The position numbers and the translations under genes are program-made. A stretch of DNA of 64,000 nucleotides from Flavobacterium sp. KJJ (lineage in GTDB: Bacteria > Bacteroidota > Bacteroidia > Flavobacteriales > Flavobacteriaceae). Under the pieces are notes generated by a model. That model searched no databases. It was not told where the DNA came from and worked only from the letters and a program-made list of their open reading frames with translations. Location: positions 682,001 to 746,000 of the forward strand of contig NZ_JARP01000001.1 of NCBI RefSeq assembly GCF_000708595.2. The letters are read 5' to 3'. Below are positions 1-7,969 of this stretch, piece after piece; position 1 is the stretch's first letter; each line of letters opens with the position of its first letter.

Positions 1-1215
1 GGCGTCGTCTGTGCTAATGACAATTGGAACATTAAATTCTTTATAAAGCGTAAACGGATGTCTGTTTTCTTTTACTTTCAAAATAAATTCGTTGCTTGCT
101 AAATTAATCTCAATCGGAATATTATTTTTTGACATATACTTCAATAAATCATACGAATTTGCTTCGTATGCGATATCAACTCCGTGCCCAATTCTTTTAG
201 CACCTGCAATATAGATCGCGTCATTAATGTGCCAAGTTAAATCTTCTGGCTGTACCAAACCTAAAGTCAGTTCTCCGGCATGAAGCGTATATTTTACATC
301 TGGAAATTTCGAGTGACAATATTTAAACATCACCATATGAAGCCAATAATCTTTCATAGAAGTTTCGCCATGTTCCGGAGAAACAATATTTACGCCAGCA
401 ACCAATTTGCTGTCGTTTGCAGAAATAAAAGCAATTGTCAGGTTTTTGAATAAATCAACCGGCTCCATAAAGCGAAGTACAAAATTTTGATAACGCATAG
501 TGAACTTTTCGTCATCAATCTTTAAGTCTTTATGCAGTTTTGCAATGAAGTTAGTATTGAAATCTAAAGCGTATTTTTTAGCGTCTTTTTGCTGAATAGA
601 TTTGTACAGTTCGTCTAAAAGTTTTAATACTGCTTTTTCATCTTTTTGTGCAGAAGCTTGGCGTAATTTTGTATTGAAATCACTCAAATCTGAAACATTC
701 ATATCACACGAAATTGTAGAGAATTGCGTCTCGATATAACTGACATTTTCTGCAATGGCACGCTTTTTTAATTCGAGCATTCCTTCTGCAAAATGGCCTT
801 TTATAGTAGGCTCGAATTTCTGGAAAGAGTCAAAAAACTGATCATCAGAAGGTACAGAACCGTTATAATCTTTAACTGACCACGTCTGCATTACTTGCTG
901 TTGGTAAAAAGCCAGTTTTCCTTCCTCTTTAAGAGAGGAGAATGTTTGCCAGTTGCCTTTTGCAGGTTTAGTTTTCGAAACTTGCATAGTTTCTAAATTA
1001 AGATAAAAATCTTCAGCAATTGCTCTTTCTAAAAGAGGTTCTGCATAAATAGATCCTGAAAAATGGTGATGTAAATCGCCGCCTTTTGGCATTTGTTGAA
1101 AAAAAGCTGTTAAGAGAGCTTCATTATTTCTTATTTTTTCTAAATAATTTTCAGCTGTTTGAGAAAAGCCGATTTGTGCTATAAAAAAACAGAAAAGTGT
1201 AATTATCCTCGTCAT
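1..1215 (-). CDS. Adenosine deaminase family protein, secreted (3' end outside window)
   Basis: Read on the minus strand from ATG at 1213-1215; the C-terminus lies beyond base 1. It begins with a signal peptide (about residues 1-19, ending in GFSQ). Visible motifs are GDLHHHFSGS near residue 46, which holds the first two metal-binding histidines of the adenosine/AMP deaminase fold, RIGHG, and STDDA at the window edge with the metal-ligand aspartate. These fit hydrolytic deamination of adenosine to inosine. The signal peptide and long N-terminal region resemble secreted ADGF/CECR1-type deaminases more than cytosolic Add, so export to the periplasm or outside is likely (inference). Substrate choice cannot be settled from sequence alone. 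Confidence 0.9.
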   Translation of the reverse strand, partial: MTRIITLFCFFIAQIGFSQTAENYLEKIRNNEALLTAFFQQMPKGGDLHHHFSGSIYAEPLLERAIAEDFYLNLETMQVSKTKPAKGNWQTFSSLKEEGKLAFYQQQVMQTWSVKDYNGSVPSDDQFFDSFQKFEPTIKGHFAEGMLELKKRAIAENVSYIETQFSTISCDMNVSDLSDFNTKLRQASAQKDEKAVLKLLDELYKSIQQKDAKKYALDFNTNFIAKLHKDLKIDDEKFTMRYQNFVLRFMEPVDLFKNLTIAFISANDSKLVAGVNIVSPEHGETSMKDYWLHMVMFKYCHSKFPDVKYTLHAGELTLGLVQPEDLTWHINDAIYIAGAKRIGHGVDIAYEANSYDLLKYMSKNNIPIEINLASNEFILKVKENRHPFTLYKEFNVPIVISTDDA

Positions 1216-1287
1216 ACTCTAAGTTTAAATTACATGCAAATGTAAGAGTTTTGGAGGAGATTTGAAAATTGATTTTGATTATGGTGA

Positions 1288-1452
1288 TTTTTACTGCAAA
1301 GAACGCAAGGTTTTATCCCAGACATAGCTTAATATAAGCGCAAAAGTTCGCAAAGCTTTGTCTAAAAAACTTTGCGAACTTTGCGTAATTCTTTGTGTTC
1401 TTTGCGGTTTAAAAATCTTAGAATCTTAGCAACTTAGAACCTTAGCATCTTA
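1288..1452. repeat. Nested inverted-repeat intergenic element
   Basis: A 13-base perfect inverted repeat (1343-1355 with 1370-1382, built on GTTCGCAAAG) sits inside an outer 9-base pair of arms (GCAAAGAAC near 1296 with its complement near 1398). It is followed by short direct repeats of the type CTTAGAA/CTTAGCA. The 15-mer AACCTTAGCATCTTA at 1438-1452 recurs exactly at 58371-58385, and a shorter version lies near 4865. It looks like a dispersed Flavobacterium intergenic repeat. The stop codon of the following minus-strand gene lies inside it. Confidence 0.6.
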
Positions 1453-1734
1453 CGAAAACAATACATCCCTAATATCTTCATTCTTATCAAAAACACTTTT
1501 TGCAAAAGGACAAAGCGGGATAATTTTAAGGTTGTTATTTCGGGCATAATCAACGGTTGCCATAAGCAGTTTTTTTCCAATGCCTTTTCCGCCAAATTCG
1601 TCGCTTACTTCTGTGTGGTCAATGATGAATTTTGAATCTCCTGCCCAAGTATAAGTCATTTTACCTGCTTCTTTTCCCTCTTCTATGGCTTCAAAATAGC
1701 CTCTTTTTATATCGTTTATTTGTTTTACTTCCAT
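1450..1734 (-). CDS. Small GNAT-type N-acetyltransferase (YjdJ/COG2388-like)
   Basis: A 94-residue protein, the usual length of the minimal single-domain GNAT family related to human GTLF3B/YjdJ. The core EFGGKGIGKKLL at about residues 46-57 is the acetyl-CoA pyrophosphate-binding loop (G-x-G-x-G/K), followed by the YARNNNLKIIPLCPFAKSVF segment with the conserved CPF/A..V.. pattern. It presumably transfers an acetyl group to a small or protein amine; the substrate is unknown. It lies 6 bases downstream of the OsmC gene and probably shares its transcript with OsmC and pirin. Confidence 0.88.
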   Translation of the reverse strand: MEVKQINDIKRGYFEAIEEGKEAGKMTYTWAGDSKFIIDHTEVSDEFGGKGIGKKLLMATVDYARNNNLKIIPLCPFAKSVFDKNEDIRDVLFS

Positions 1735-1740
1735 GTTGAT

Positions 1741-2136
1741 TTATAGTAAGGTTGTTTTAATTTCTATTGAATGCATTAATACTTTGTGTATTGGGCAGCT
1801 GTTGGCAATGGTCTCTAAACGTTGTCTTTGCTCTTCATTTATATCACCGATAACTTCTATTTTTCTGCTAAATAAGGCCACATTTCGATCAGCATCTCTT
1901 TCAAAGTCAATTTTGATGTTAATTTCTGACACCTCCCATTGTTTGCGATTGATGTACATTCGCAAAGTAATTATGGTGCAGGAAGCCAGTGATGCCGCCA
2001 AAAGTTCTGAAGGATTAAGTCCTAAATTTTTCCCTCCAATTTCCTGAGGCTCATCTGCAATTAAAATATTGCCGCTTGCTGATTCTATTTCCGTTCGATA
2101 CAAACGTGTATCGATTTTTGCTGCTATTGTATCCAT
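1741..2136 (-). CDS. OsmC/Ohr family protein
   Basis: A 131-residue protein with the OsmC-like fold. ADEPQEIGGKNLGLNPSELL is the typical N-terminal block. The first family cysteine is in SLASCTIITLRMY (about residue 52) and the second in ANSCPIHKVL (about residue 112). These two cysteines form the peroxidatic/resolving pair that reduces organic hydroperoxides in Ohr/OsmC enzymes. The general role is likely cytoplasmic detoxification of organic peroxides; YhfA-like members are less well characterised. It is 3 bases from the pirin gene, so the two are probably co-transcribed. Confidence 0.9.
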   Translation of the reverse strand: MDTIAAKIDTRLYRTEIESASGNILIADEPQEIGGKNLGLNPSELLAASLASCTIITLRMYINRKQWEVSEINIKIDFERDADRNVALFSRKIEVIGDINEEQRQRLETIANSCPIHKVLMHSIEIKTTLL

Positions 2137-2139
2137 ATT

Positions 2140-3021
2140 TTATTTGATTCTTGGTTCAGGTAAAGGCACAAATTCAGTTTCGCCGGGAACTTTCGGGAAA
2201 GTTTGTTCTGTCCAGTCTTTTTTGGCTTTTTCGATTAGGTTTTTATCCGATGAGACAAAATTCCAAAAGATAAAATGTTCTTCAGGAAACGGCGTTCCTC
2301 CAAAGATATAAACGGTAGAATTTGCAGCTAATTCAAACTCACAAAGAGTGCTGTCATTTGTAATTAAAATCTGTTTCGGATCGTAAACGTGTTCACCGCT
2401 TTTAATGCTTCCTTCTAAAATATATAAACCGCTTTCGCCGAATAAGTGGTGTCCGATATTGATTTTTTTTGCCTCAGTACTTTTAATTTCAATAAAATAC
2501 AACGGACTGTAAACAGGAACCGGCGATTTTTTACCAAAAGCTTCTCCCGCAATCAATTTATAAGAAACGCCATCTTCTTCCCAAGCCGGAATATCGTCTG
2601 CTTCGACATGCGTAAAATTTGGGTCCATTTGTTCCAATTCTTTCGGAAGCGCCACCCAAATCTGTAATCCGTGCAGCATTTTATCTGAATGTCTTAAATA
2701 TTCCGGAGTTCTTTCGGAGTGAACAATTCCTTTTCCAGCCGTCATCCAGTTTACTGCTCCGGGTTTTATTTCCAGTTCGGTTCCTAAACTATCGCGGTGC
2801 ATAATGCTTCCTTCAAACAAAAAAGTAAGAGTCGAAAGTCCGATATGCGGATGCGGCGGAACATCCATATTTTCATGATCGCTTAAATGTGCAGGTCCCA
2901 TATGATCGATAAAAACAAATGGACCAACAGCTCTTTTTTCACGGAAAGGCAATAAACGGCCTACCATAAAGTTGCCAATATTGGCAGCACGTTCTTCGAT
3001 AATTAAACTGATATTTGACAT
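2140..3021 (-). CDS. Pirin family protein
   Basis: A 293-residue bicupin. The N-terminal cupin contains GPFVFIDHMGP, VPPHPHIGLSTLTFLFEG and the downstream His/Glu of HSERTPE, which supply the metal ligands of pirins. The C-terminal pirin_C domain ends with FGGTPFPEEHFIFWNFVSS, typical of YhhW/YhaK-type bacterial pirins, some of which have quercetin 2,3-dioxygenase activity. The physiological substrate is unknown. It is the first gene of a minus-strand set pirin-OsmC-GNAT, with an upstream gap of about 490 bases. Confidence 0.93.
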   Translation of the reverse strand: MSNISLIIEERAANIGNFMVGRLLPFREKRAVGPFVFIDHMGPAHLSDHENMDVPPHPHIGLSTLTFLFEGSIMHRDSLGTELEIKPGAVNWMTAGKGIVHSERTPEYLRHSDKMLHGLQIWVALPKELEQMDPNFTHVEADDIPAWEEDGVSYKLIAGEAFGKKSPVPVYSPLYFIEIKSTEAKKINIGHHLFGESGLYILEGSIKSGEHVYDPKQILITNDSTLCEFELAANSTVYIFGGTPFPEEHFIFWNFVSSDKNLIEKAKKDWTEQTFPKVPGETEFVPLPEPRIK

Positions 3022-3511
3022 GTGGTATTTTGATTTGATTTGAAAACAAAATTACAGTTGTGATAGAAATCTGTAACTTAATTTAGGTTAAGAAAAGTTA
3101 TTATTGGATTTTCGAATTATAAAAGTAAGGAAAATCGTTTATTAAGTTTTTATATGTTTATTAAATTAAGTTGATGAATGTAGTCCCAGCGGGACGAAAT
3201 ATTTATAGAAAAAGAATACCCTAATCGTAAAGCTCCAGCGGAGCGATATTATTTCGCTCCGCTGGAGCTTGTTGTTTGCGATATACTTTCTTTATAAATA
3301 GATCGCTCCGCTGGAGCTTTTTGTTTGCGATGTACATTCTCAGTTGATTTTGATGTTTTGATGTTTTTTTGTCATTTCGACGAAGGAGAAATCTTCGCAA
3401 GAAACTCGACAAAGATTGGATTCTCGTTGCGGAGCTACTTGTGGAGATTTCTCCTTCGTCGAAATGACAAACTAGACGACTAAAACTTGATTATTTGCGA
3501 AATTTGTTTTT
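3022..3511. repeat. Gene-free gap with two families of palindromic repeats
   Basis: No credible gene. It contains (a) a small palindrome GTCCCAGCGGGAC at 3183-3195; (b) a perfect 16-base inverted repeat, 3230-3245 with 3255-3270 (loop 9), whose right arm AGCTCCAGCGGAGCG-type sequence recurs in direct orientation at 3304-3319 together with flanking bases; and (c) a perfect 27-base inverted repeat, 3368-3394 with 3445-3471, enclosing 50 bases. These arms are far more G+C-rich than their surroundings. They look like dispersed REP/MITE-like units, judged only from structure here. Confidence 0.75.
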
Positions 3512-4609
3512 TTAATCAATCAATTCAAACTCTAAAACTTCACTTTCTGTTCCATTAATAATAATCGAAAGTTGATGATTTCCTGTATGAAAAACTCTCG
3601 TCGTAATTAATTTAAAAGACTGATTTCTTTCAATTTTAGTTAATTGATTAGGCTGATAGATTTTCTCGCTGATTTTAAAAACTTTTTTTGCCAAATGCCC
3701 TTTTGCTTTTTTATAATGGACAGCATATTCTAAACGTATTGTTTTTGGTTGTTCGTTTTTATTATTAAGATGAAATTGAAACTGAAGATAGTCTCCAATT
3801 TTTACAGTTGGTGTTTTAATTTCAAAATTAGAAAGTTCAATATTCGTGCTTTCTAAACCGTAATGACTTAAAATTTCAGGATGACCTTGTTTTAATAAAG
3901 TTCGAGAGCCGTGTTTTATAATTGCGTCAGTTTCTTTAGTTTGACCTTTCCATCTAGAAGCAATTTCTAAAACAATCTGCGGATTATCTTTTGCAATATC
4001 ATTTAAATTATTGGCAACGCTTCTGCGCACATATTCTGAAGGATCGTTTTTTAGATTTTCTAAAATTGGCAAAATAGAAGCTGGATTTTTTTTCAAAAAC
4101 GGAATTGCCATTGCCCAAGGTAATCTAGGGCGTGAACCTTCGCTGGCTAATCTTCGAACATGATGATTTTCATGCAGCGACCATTTCACCATTTCATCGA
4201 TCATTTTTTCTTTATATTTTAAAATGAATGGACGAACCGCAAATTCACAACTTATAAATTGAGTAATTGAAACAAACGCTTTAGCCGAAGTTTTAAAATC
4301 GTCTATTCCGTATATTTCGATATAATCAGCGAAGAATATGAAAGCCAAATTACCTTCTGTAAACTTGTTTTTAAGGTTCTGAATAGTTTTGTCAATTAAA
4401 GAAACGGCCTCAATAAAGTTTTCAGGCATAAATTGATGAAATACAATTGTTGTATGTTTCATTCGTTCTTTCCATTCTTTTTGAGCAAAATCACCTTCAT
4501 AAACGGCTTCAATAAATTTTTGTTTATTGAAAGAAGGATGCACTTCGGCGACAGCCTGACCCAATTTTTCGTAAAAAGAAACCGAGTAAATATCTTTAAT
4601 TAATCCCAT
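3512..4609 (-). CDS. alkC: DNA alkylation repair protein, AlkC-like (HEAT-like repeats plus Ig-like domain)
   Basis: A 365-residue protein. Residues 1-250 are helical HEAT-like repeats. They carry the block HVRRLASEGSRPRLPWA (about 150-166), characteristic of the AlkC/AlkD superfamily of alkylpurine DNA glycosylases, and a following DPSEYVRRSVANNLNDI repeat. Residues about 262-365 are a beta-rich segment (TPTVKIGDYLQFQFHL onward) matching the C-terminal Ig-like domain known in some AlkC enzymes and absent from AlkD. The role is removal of 3-methyladenine-type lesions from DNA. It is a single gene with its own upstream region. The AlkC assignment rests on the domain layout. Confidence 0.82.
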   Translation of the reverse strand: MGLIKDIYSVSFYEKLGQAVAEVHPSFNKQKFIEAVYEGDFAQKEWKERMKHTTIVFHQFMPENFIEAVSLIDKTIQNLKNKFTEGNLAFIFFADYIEIYGIDDFKTSAKAFVSITQFISCEFAVRPFILKYKEKMIDEMVKWSLHENHHVRRLASEGSRPRLPWAMAIPFLKKNPASILPILENLKNDPSEYVRRSVANNLNDIAKDNPQIVLEIASRWKGQTKETDAIIKHGSRTLLKQGHPEILSHYGLESTNIELSNFEIKTPTVKIGDYLQFQFHLNNKNEQPKTIRLEYAVHYKKAKGHLAKKVFKISEKIYQPNQLTKIERNQSFKLITTRVFHTGNHQLSIIINGTESEVLEFELID

Positions 4610-4747
4610 GATTTTATTTGAATGAACTTCAAAGGTATTTAATGTTTCTAATTAAAATTATAGATTGTATAGGAAATTTTAATAGATGATATATACATCT
4701 GCTATGTGAATTAACGCAAGTGAAACACCTTTTCACAGAACTGAAGG

Positions 4748-4779
4748 CCTATGTTGGTATAGGTTTAAAAAATAAACCT
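4748..4779 (+). promoter_or_regulatory. Two mutually exclusive hairpins upstream of nadC
   Basis: CCTAT(4748-4752)/ATAGG(4759-4763) and AGGTTTA(4761-4767)/TAAACCT(4773-4779) share bases 4761-4763, so only one can form at a time. They lie 110-145 bases before the nadC start, and a T-rich tract follows the second hairpin. The rest of the 4610-4891 gap is A+T-rich with no other clear signal. Regulatory function is speculative. Confidence 0.3.
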
Positions 4780-4891
4780 TTTCCTTATAATTTGGATTCA
4801 TTTTTTTACTCTTAAGGAATTTTTCACAGAAAGGAAACTTTCAAATCCCCAAAATAAATCCTACTTTAGCATCTTATAAAAATTAAGAAAA

Positions 4892-5749
4892 ATGATTAGC
4901 GAAGTACAATTTCAAACCGAATTACAACTATTAATCAGTAACGCAATTCGCGAAGATGTAGGCCCGGGCGATTATAGTTCGCTGGCATGTATTCCGGATA
5001 CGGCGCACGGACAAGCAAAATTATTAGTAAAAGATCAAGGAATTATAGCAGGTGTAGAGCTTGCAAAAATGATTTTTGAATATGTAGATCCAAAATTAAA
5101 GGTAAAAACCTTTATACAAGACGGAACACATGTTGAATATGGTGAAGTTGTTTTTGAGGTTTCAGGAAGTTCGCGATCTATTTTAAAGGCGGAAAGAGTG
5201 GTTTTAAATACCATGCAAAGAATGTCGGCTATTGCAACAAAAACCAATCAATATGCACAGCTTTTGGAAGGTACTGGTGCTAAAATTTTAGATACACGTA
5301 AAACAACTCCAAATTTTAGAGCGGCTGAAAAATGGGCAGTAAAAATAGGAGGAGGAGAGAACCACCGTTATGCACTTTATGATATGGTGATGCTGAAAGA
5401 CAATCATATTGATTTTGCTGGAGGAATTACATTAGCGATAAAGAAAACCAAAGAGTATTTGAAAGCCAATAATCTTGATTTAAAGATTATTGTTGAAGCT
5501 AGAAACTTAGATGAAATTCGTGAAATTTTGTTAAGCGACGGAGTTCACAGAATTTTGATTGATAACTTTAATTATGAAGATACTAAAAAAGCAGTCGCAC
5601 TGATTGGGAAAAAATGCCAGACAGAATCTTCAGGAAATATCAATGAAAAAACACTTCGTGAATATGGACTTTGTGGCGTAAATTATGTTTCATCTGGAGC
5701 TTTAACGCACTCAATTCATAACATGGATTTGAGCTTGAAAGCGTTTTAA
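4892..5749 (+). CDS. nadC: Nicotinate-nucleotide pyrophosphorylase (carboxylating), quinolinate phosphoribosyltransferase
   Basis: A 285-residue protein of normal length. It converts quinolinate and PRPP to nicotinate mononucleotide, CO2 and pyrophosphate in de novo NAD synthesis. Visible motifs are EDVGPGDYSS (residues 20-29), ILDTRKTTPNFR (about 131-142, with substrate-binding Arg and Lys), KIGGGENHRYALYDMVMLKDNH (active-site His, Arg and Lys) and IVEARNLDE (metal/phosphate-binding Glu). nadA and nadB are not adjacent. A leader of nearly 280 bases precedes it. Confidence 0.97.
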   Translation: MISEVQFQTELQLLISNAIREDVGPGDYSSLACIPDTAHGQAKLLVKDQGIIAGVELAKMIFEYVDPKLKVKTFIQDGTHVEYGEVVFEVSGSSRSILKAERVVLNTMQRMSAIATKTNQYAQLLEGTGAKILDTRKTTPNFRAAEKWAVKIGGGENHRYALYDMVMLKDNHIDFAGGITLAIKKTKEYLKANNLDLKIIVEARNLDEIREILLSDGVHRILIDNFNYEDTKKAVALIGKKCQTESSGNINEKTLREYGLCGVNYVSSGALTHSIHNMDLSLKAF

Positions 5750-5829
5750 ATTGTTAATTGTAAAATGATCAATTATTAATTTAAAAATCGAAGAAGTCTA
5801 ACCTCTAAGAAGTCTAAAAATCTAAAAAT

Positions 5830-6753
5830 ATGTCTCAAGAGATAGAAGATCGGATTGAAAAAATTCCGGTATTACGTTCTGCAGCTCGTTTTTTTAAGCA
5901 AATAAAATTGCCTTGGCTAGAGGGTTTTTCGTTGTATGATTTACTCGAAATGTACACACTCGGAATTCTCGAAGGTGCCTTTTCGTATCATGCCAGCGCC
6001 GTTTCGTTTAGCTTTTTTATGGCTCTGTTTCCTTTTACATTATTTATTTTAAACTTAATTCCTTTTATTCCTATAGAAGGATTTCAGGCCGATTTTCTTC
6101 AGTTTGTACAACAAGGAGTACCGCCAAATACATATGATGCAATCAGTAAAATTATCAGTGATATTTTAAATAACAGTCACTCTGGATTATTATCATCTGG
6201 ATTTTTGCTTTCGATTTTTTTGATGGCAAATGGTATTAACGGAATTCTGAGCGGTTTTGAATCATCAAAACATGTATTTGATAAACGTGGTTTTTTTAGC
6301 CAGTATTTAGTAGCACTTGCAATTTCGCTTCTTATGACCATTATTTTGTTTGTGACAGTGGCGACGATTGTGGTATTTGAGGTCTTTATCCAGAAGACGA
6401 TTATTCAGGATGTATTAAGTGATCGTATACCGCTGATAATTTTGGGCCGATATTTGTTTGTTATTTTAATGATTCTGATAACATCTTCAATATTATTGCG
6501 TTATGGTACAAAACAGTATAATAAAGTACCTTTTATCAGCATCGGATCTGTTTTTACAACGATCTTAATTGTTATATCTTCGTTCTTTTTTGGGATTTGG
6601 GTTATAAAATTCTCAAAATATAACGAACTTTATGGTTCTATTGGCACATTATTAATTCTAATGTTTTACATTTGGATTAACTGTATGATTCTGCTTTTAG
6701 GGTTCGAATTGAACGCTTCTATCAGAAAATTAAAACAAAAAAAAAATAAATAA
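5830..6753 (+). CDS. YihY/BrkB family inner-membrane protein
   Basis: A 307-residue polytopic protein with about six membrane helices. It has the Virul_fac_BrkB signatures YHASAVSFSFFMALFPF (about 53-69) and, near the end, LYGSIGTLLILMFYIWINCMILLLGFELNAS. The protein is not an RNase despite the old name RNase BN. Its function is unsettled; membrane transport or envelope roles have been proposed for relatives. It starts a tight run with DUF2147, beta-lactamase and priA, with a 1-base gap to the next gene. Upstream lie short repeats (AAGTCTAA units, 5788-5826). Confidence 0.9.
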   Translation: MSQEIEDRIEKIPVLRSAARFFKQIKLPWLEGFSLYDLLEMYTLGILEGAFSYHASAVSFSFFMALFPFTLFILNLIPFIPIEGFQADFLQFVQQGVPPNTYDAISKIISDILNNSHSGLLSSGFLLSIFLMANGINGILSGFESSKHVFDKRGFFSQYLVALAISLLMTIILFVTVATIVVFEVFIQKTIIQDVLSDRIPLIILGRYLFVILMILITSSILLRYGTKQYNKVPFISIGSVFTTILIVISSFFFGIWVIKFSKYNELYGSIGTLLILMFYIWINCMILLLGFELNASIRKLKQKKNK

Positions 6754-6754
6754 T

Positions 6755-7183
6755 ATGAAAAATTGGATGTTAACGATTGGTGTTTTTTTCTTTGCTTTGA
6801 GTACTCAGGCTCAAAGTGTTGTTGGGAAATGGAAAACAATTGACGATGAAACAGGTGAGGCTAAATCAGTAGTAGAGATTTACGAAAAGTCAGGAAAAAT
6901 TTATGGAAAAGTGGTAGAGATACTTCGTGAAAGTCATAAAAAAGATTTGTGTTCTAAATGTGATGGAGCAGATAAAAATAAACCAATTTTAGGGATGATT
7001 ATTATAAACGGACTTAAAAAGGACGGATCAGAATATAATAATGGAACTATTTTAGATCCTACAAACGGAAAAAAATACAAATGTTATATTTCATTAGAAT
7101 CTGCTGATAAATTAAAACTTCGCGGTTACGTTGGAATTTCTATTATGGGAAGAACACAATACTGGACACGAGTGAAAAATTAA
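6755..7183 (+). CDS. DUF2147 family secreted protein
   Basis: A 142-residue protein with a signal peptide (residues 1-19, ending in STQAQ). The mature part matches the DUF2147 layout: VVGKWKTIDDETGEAKSVVE, then a CSKCDG pair, then ILDPTNGKKYKCYISLES and LKLRGYVGISIMGRTQYWTR. These are lipocalin-like small periplasmic or outer-membrane-associated beta proteins of unknown function. It sits between the YihY gene (1-base gap) and the beta-lactamase gene (16-base gap). Confidence 0.9.
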   Translation: MKNWMLTIGVFFFALSTQAQSVVGKWKTIDDETGEAKSVVEIYEKSGKIYGKVVEILRESHKKDLCSKCDGADKNKPILGMIIINGLKKDGSEYNNGTILDPTNGKKYKCYISLESADKLKLRGYVGISIMGRTQYWTRVKN

Positions 7184-7199
7184 TTTTTTTGAAATACAC

Positions 7200-7943
7200 A
7201 TGCGAAAATTAGCATCGATAATTTTATTCTTTGTCCTGCTTTCAACCAGTTTTGGACAATCTAAAAATTCGCCATTACAAATAAGTCATCTTACAGGTGA
7301 CTTTTATGTTTATAAAACGTTTCATGATTATAATGGAACGCTTATTTCTGCCAATGCTATGTATTTGGTTACAGATAAAGGAGTTGTTCTGTTTGATGCG
7401 CCTTGGGATCGAACACAGTTTCAGCCTTTATTAGACAGTATTAAAGCAAAACATAATAAAGAAGTTGTTATGTGTTTTGCTACACATTCTCACGATGATC
7501 GTGCCGGAGGATTGGATTTTTATCGACAGAAAGGAATCAAAACTTATACTATAAAATTAACAGATGAAATTCTTAAAAAGAACAACGAAAAAAGGGCCGA
7601 ATTTGTAATTCCAAATGACACGACATTTACTGTGGGGCAACATACTTTTCAGGTTTATTATCCAGGAAAAGGTCATGCTCCAGATAATATTATAGTTTGG
7701 TTTGACAAAGAAAAAGTACTTTATGGAGCTTGTTTTATAAAAAGTGCTGATGCAAAAGATTTAGGATATTTAGCTGATTCTGATGTGAAAGAATGGGAGA
7801 AATCGATTAAAAAAGTGCAGACTAAATTTAAAAATCCGATATACATTATTCCGGGTCATGAAGATTGGACAAATAGAGAATCTCTCAACCATACTTTGAA
7901 AATGGTTCAGGAGTATTTGGCTGAAACATCAAATAAAAAGTAA
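7200..7943 (+). CDS. bla: Subclass B1 metallo-beta-lactamase (JOHN/IND-like)
   Basis: A 247-residue precursor with a signal peptide (residues 1-20, ending in SFGQ). All B1 zinc ligands can be read: H96, H98 and D100 in THSHDDRAGG, H159 in GKGHAPDNI, C178 in YGACFIK and H220 in IPGHEDW. K181 after the cysteine corresponds to the substrate-carboxylate-binding Lys of B1 enzymes. It should hydrolyse penicillins and carbapenems in the periplasm; the spectrum is inference. The context (YihY-DUF2147-bla-priA, gaps of 1, 16 and 26 bases) and native base composition mark it as resident rather than acquired. Confidence 0.93.
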   Translation: MRKLASIILFFVLLSTSFGQSKNSPLQISHLTGDFYVYKTFHDYNGTLISANAMYLVTDKGVVLFDAPWDRTQFQPLLDSIKAKHNKEVVMCFATHSHDDRAGGLDFYRQKGIKTYTIKLTDEILKKNNEKRAEFVIPNDTTFTVGQHTFQVYYPGKGHAPDNIIVWFDKEKVLYGACFIKSADAKDLGYLADSDVKEWEKSIKKVQTKFKNPIYIIPGHEDWTNRESLNHTLKMVQEYLAETSNKK

Positions 7944-7969
7944 TTATCCCAATCTTATAAAATATTTAC

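Noticed and set aside
1733..2047. 104-codon plus-strand frame
   Set aside because: Antisense to the OsmC gene, which has clear family motifs on the other strand.
3221..3412. 63-codon minus-strand frame
   Set aside because: Made entirely of the palindromic repeats of the 3022-3511 gap.
7200..7943. Recently acquired resistance gene
   Set aside because: Base composition matches its neighbours, gene spacing is operon-like, and no insertion sequence, integron or repeat borders it.
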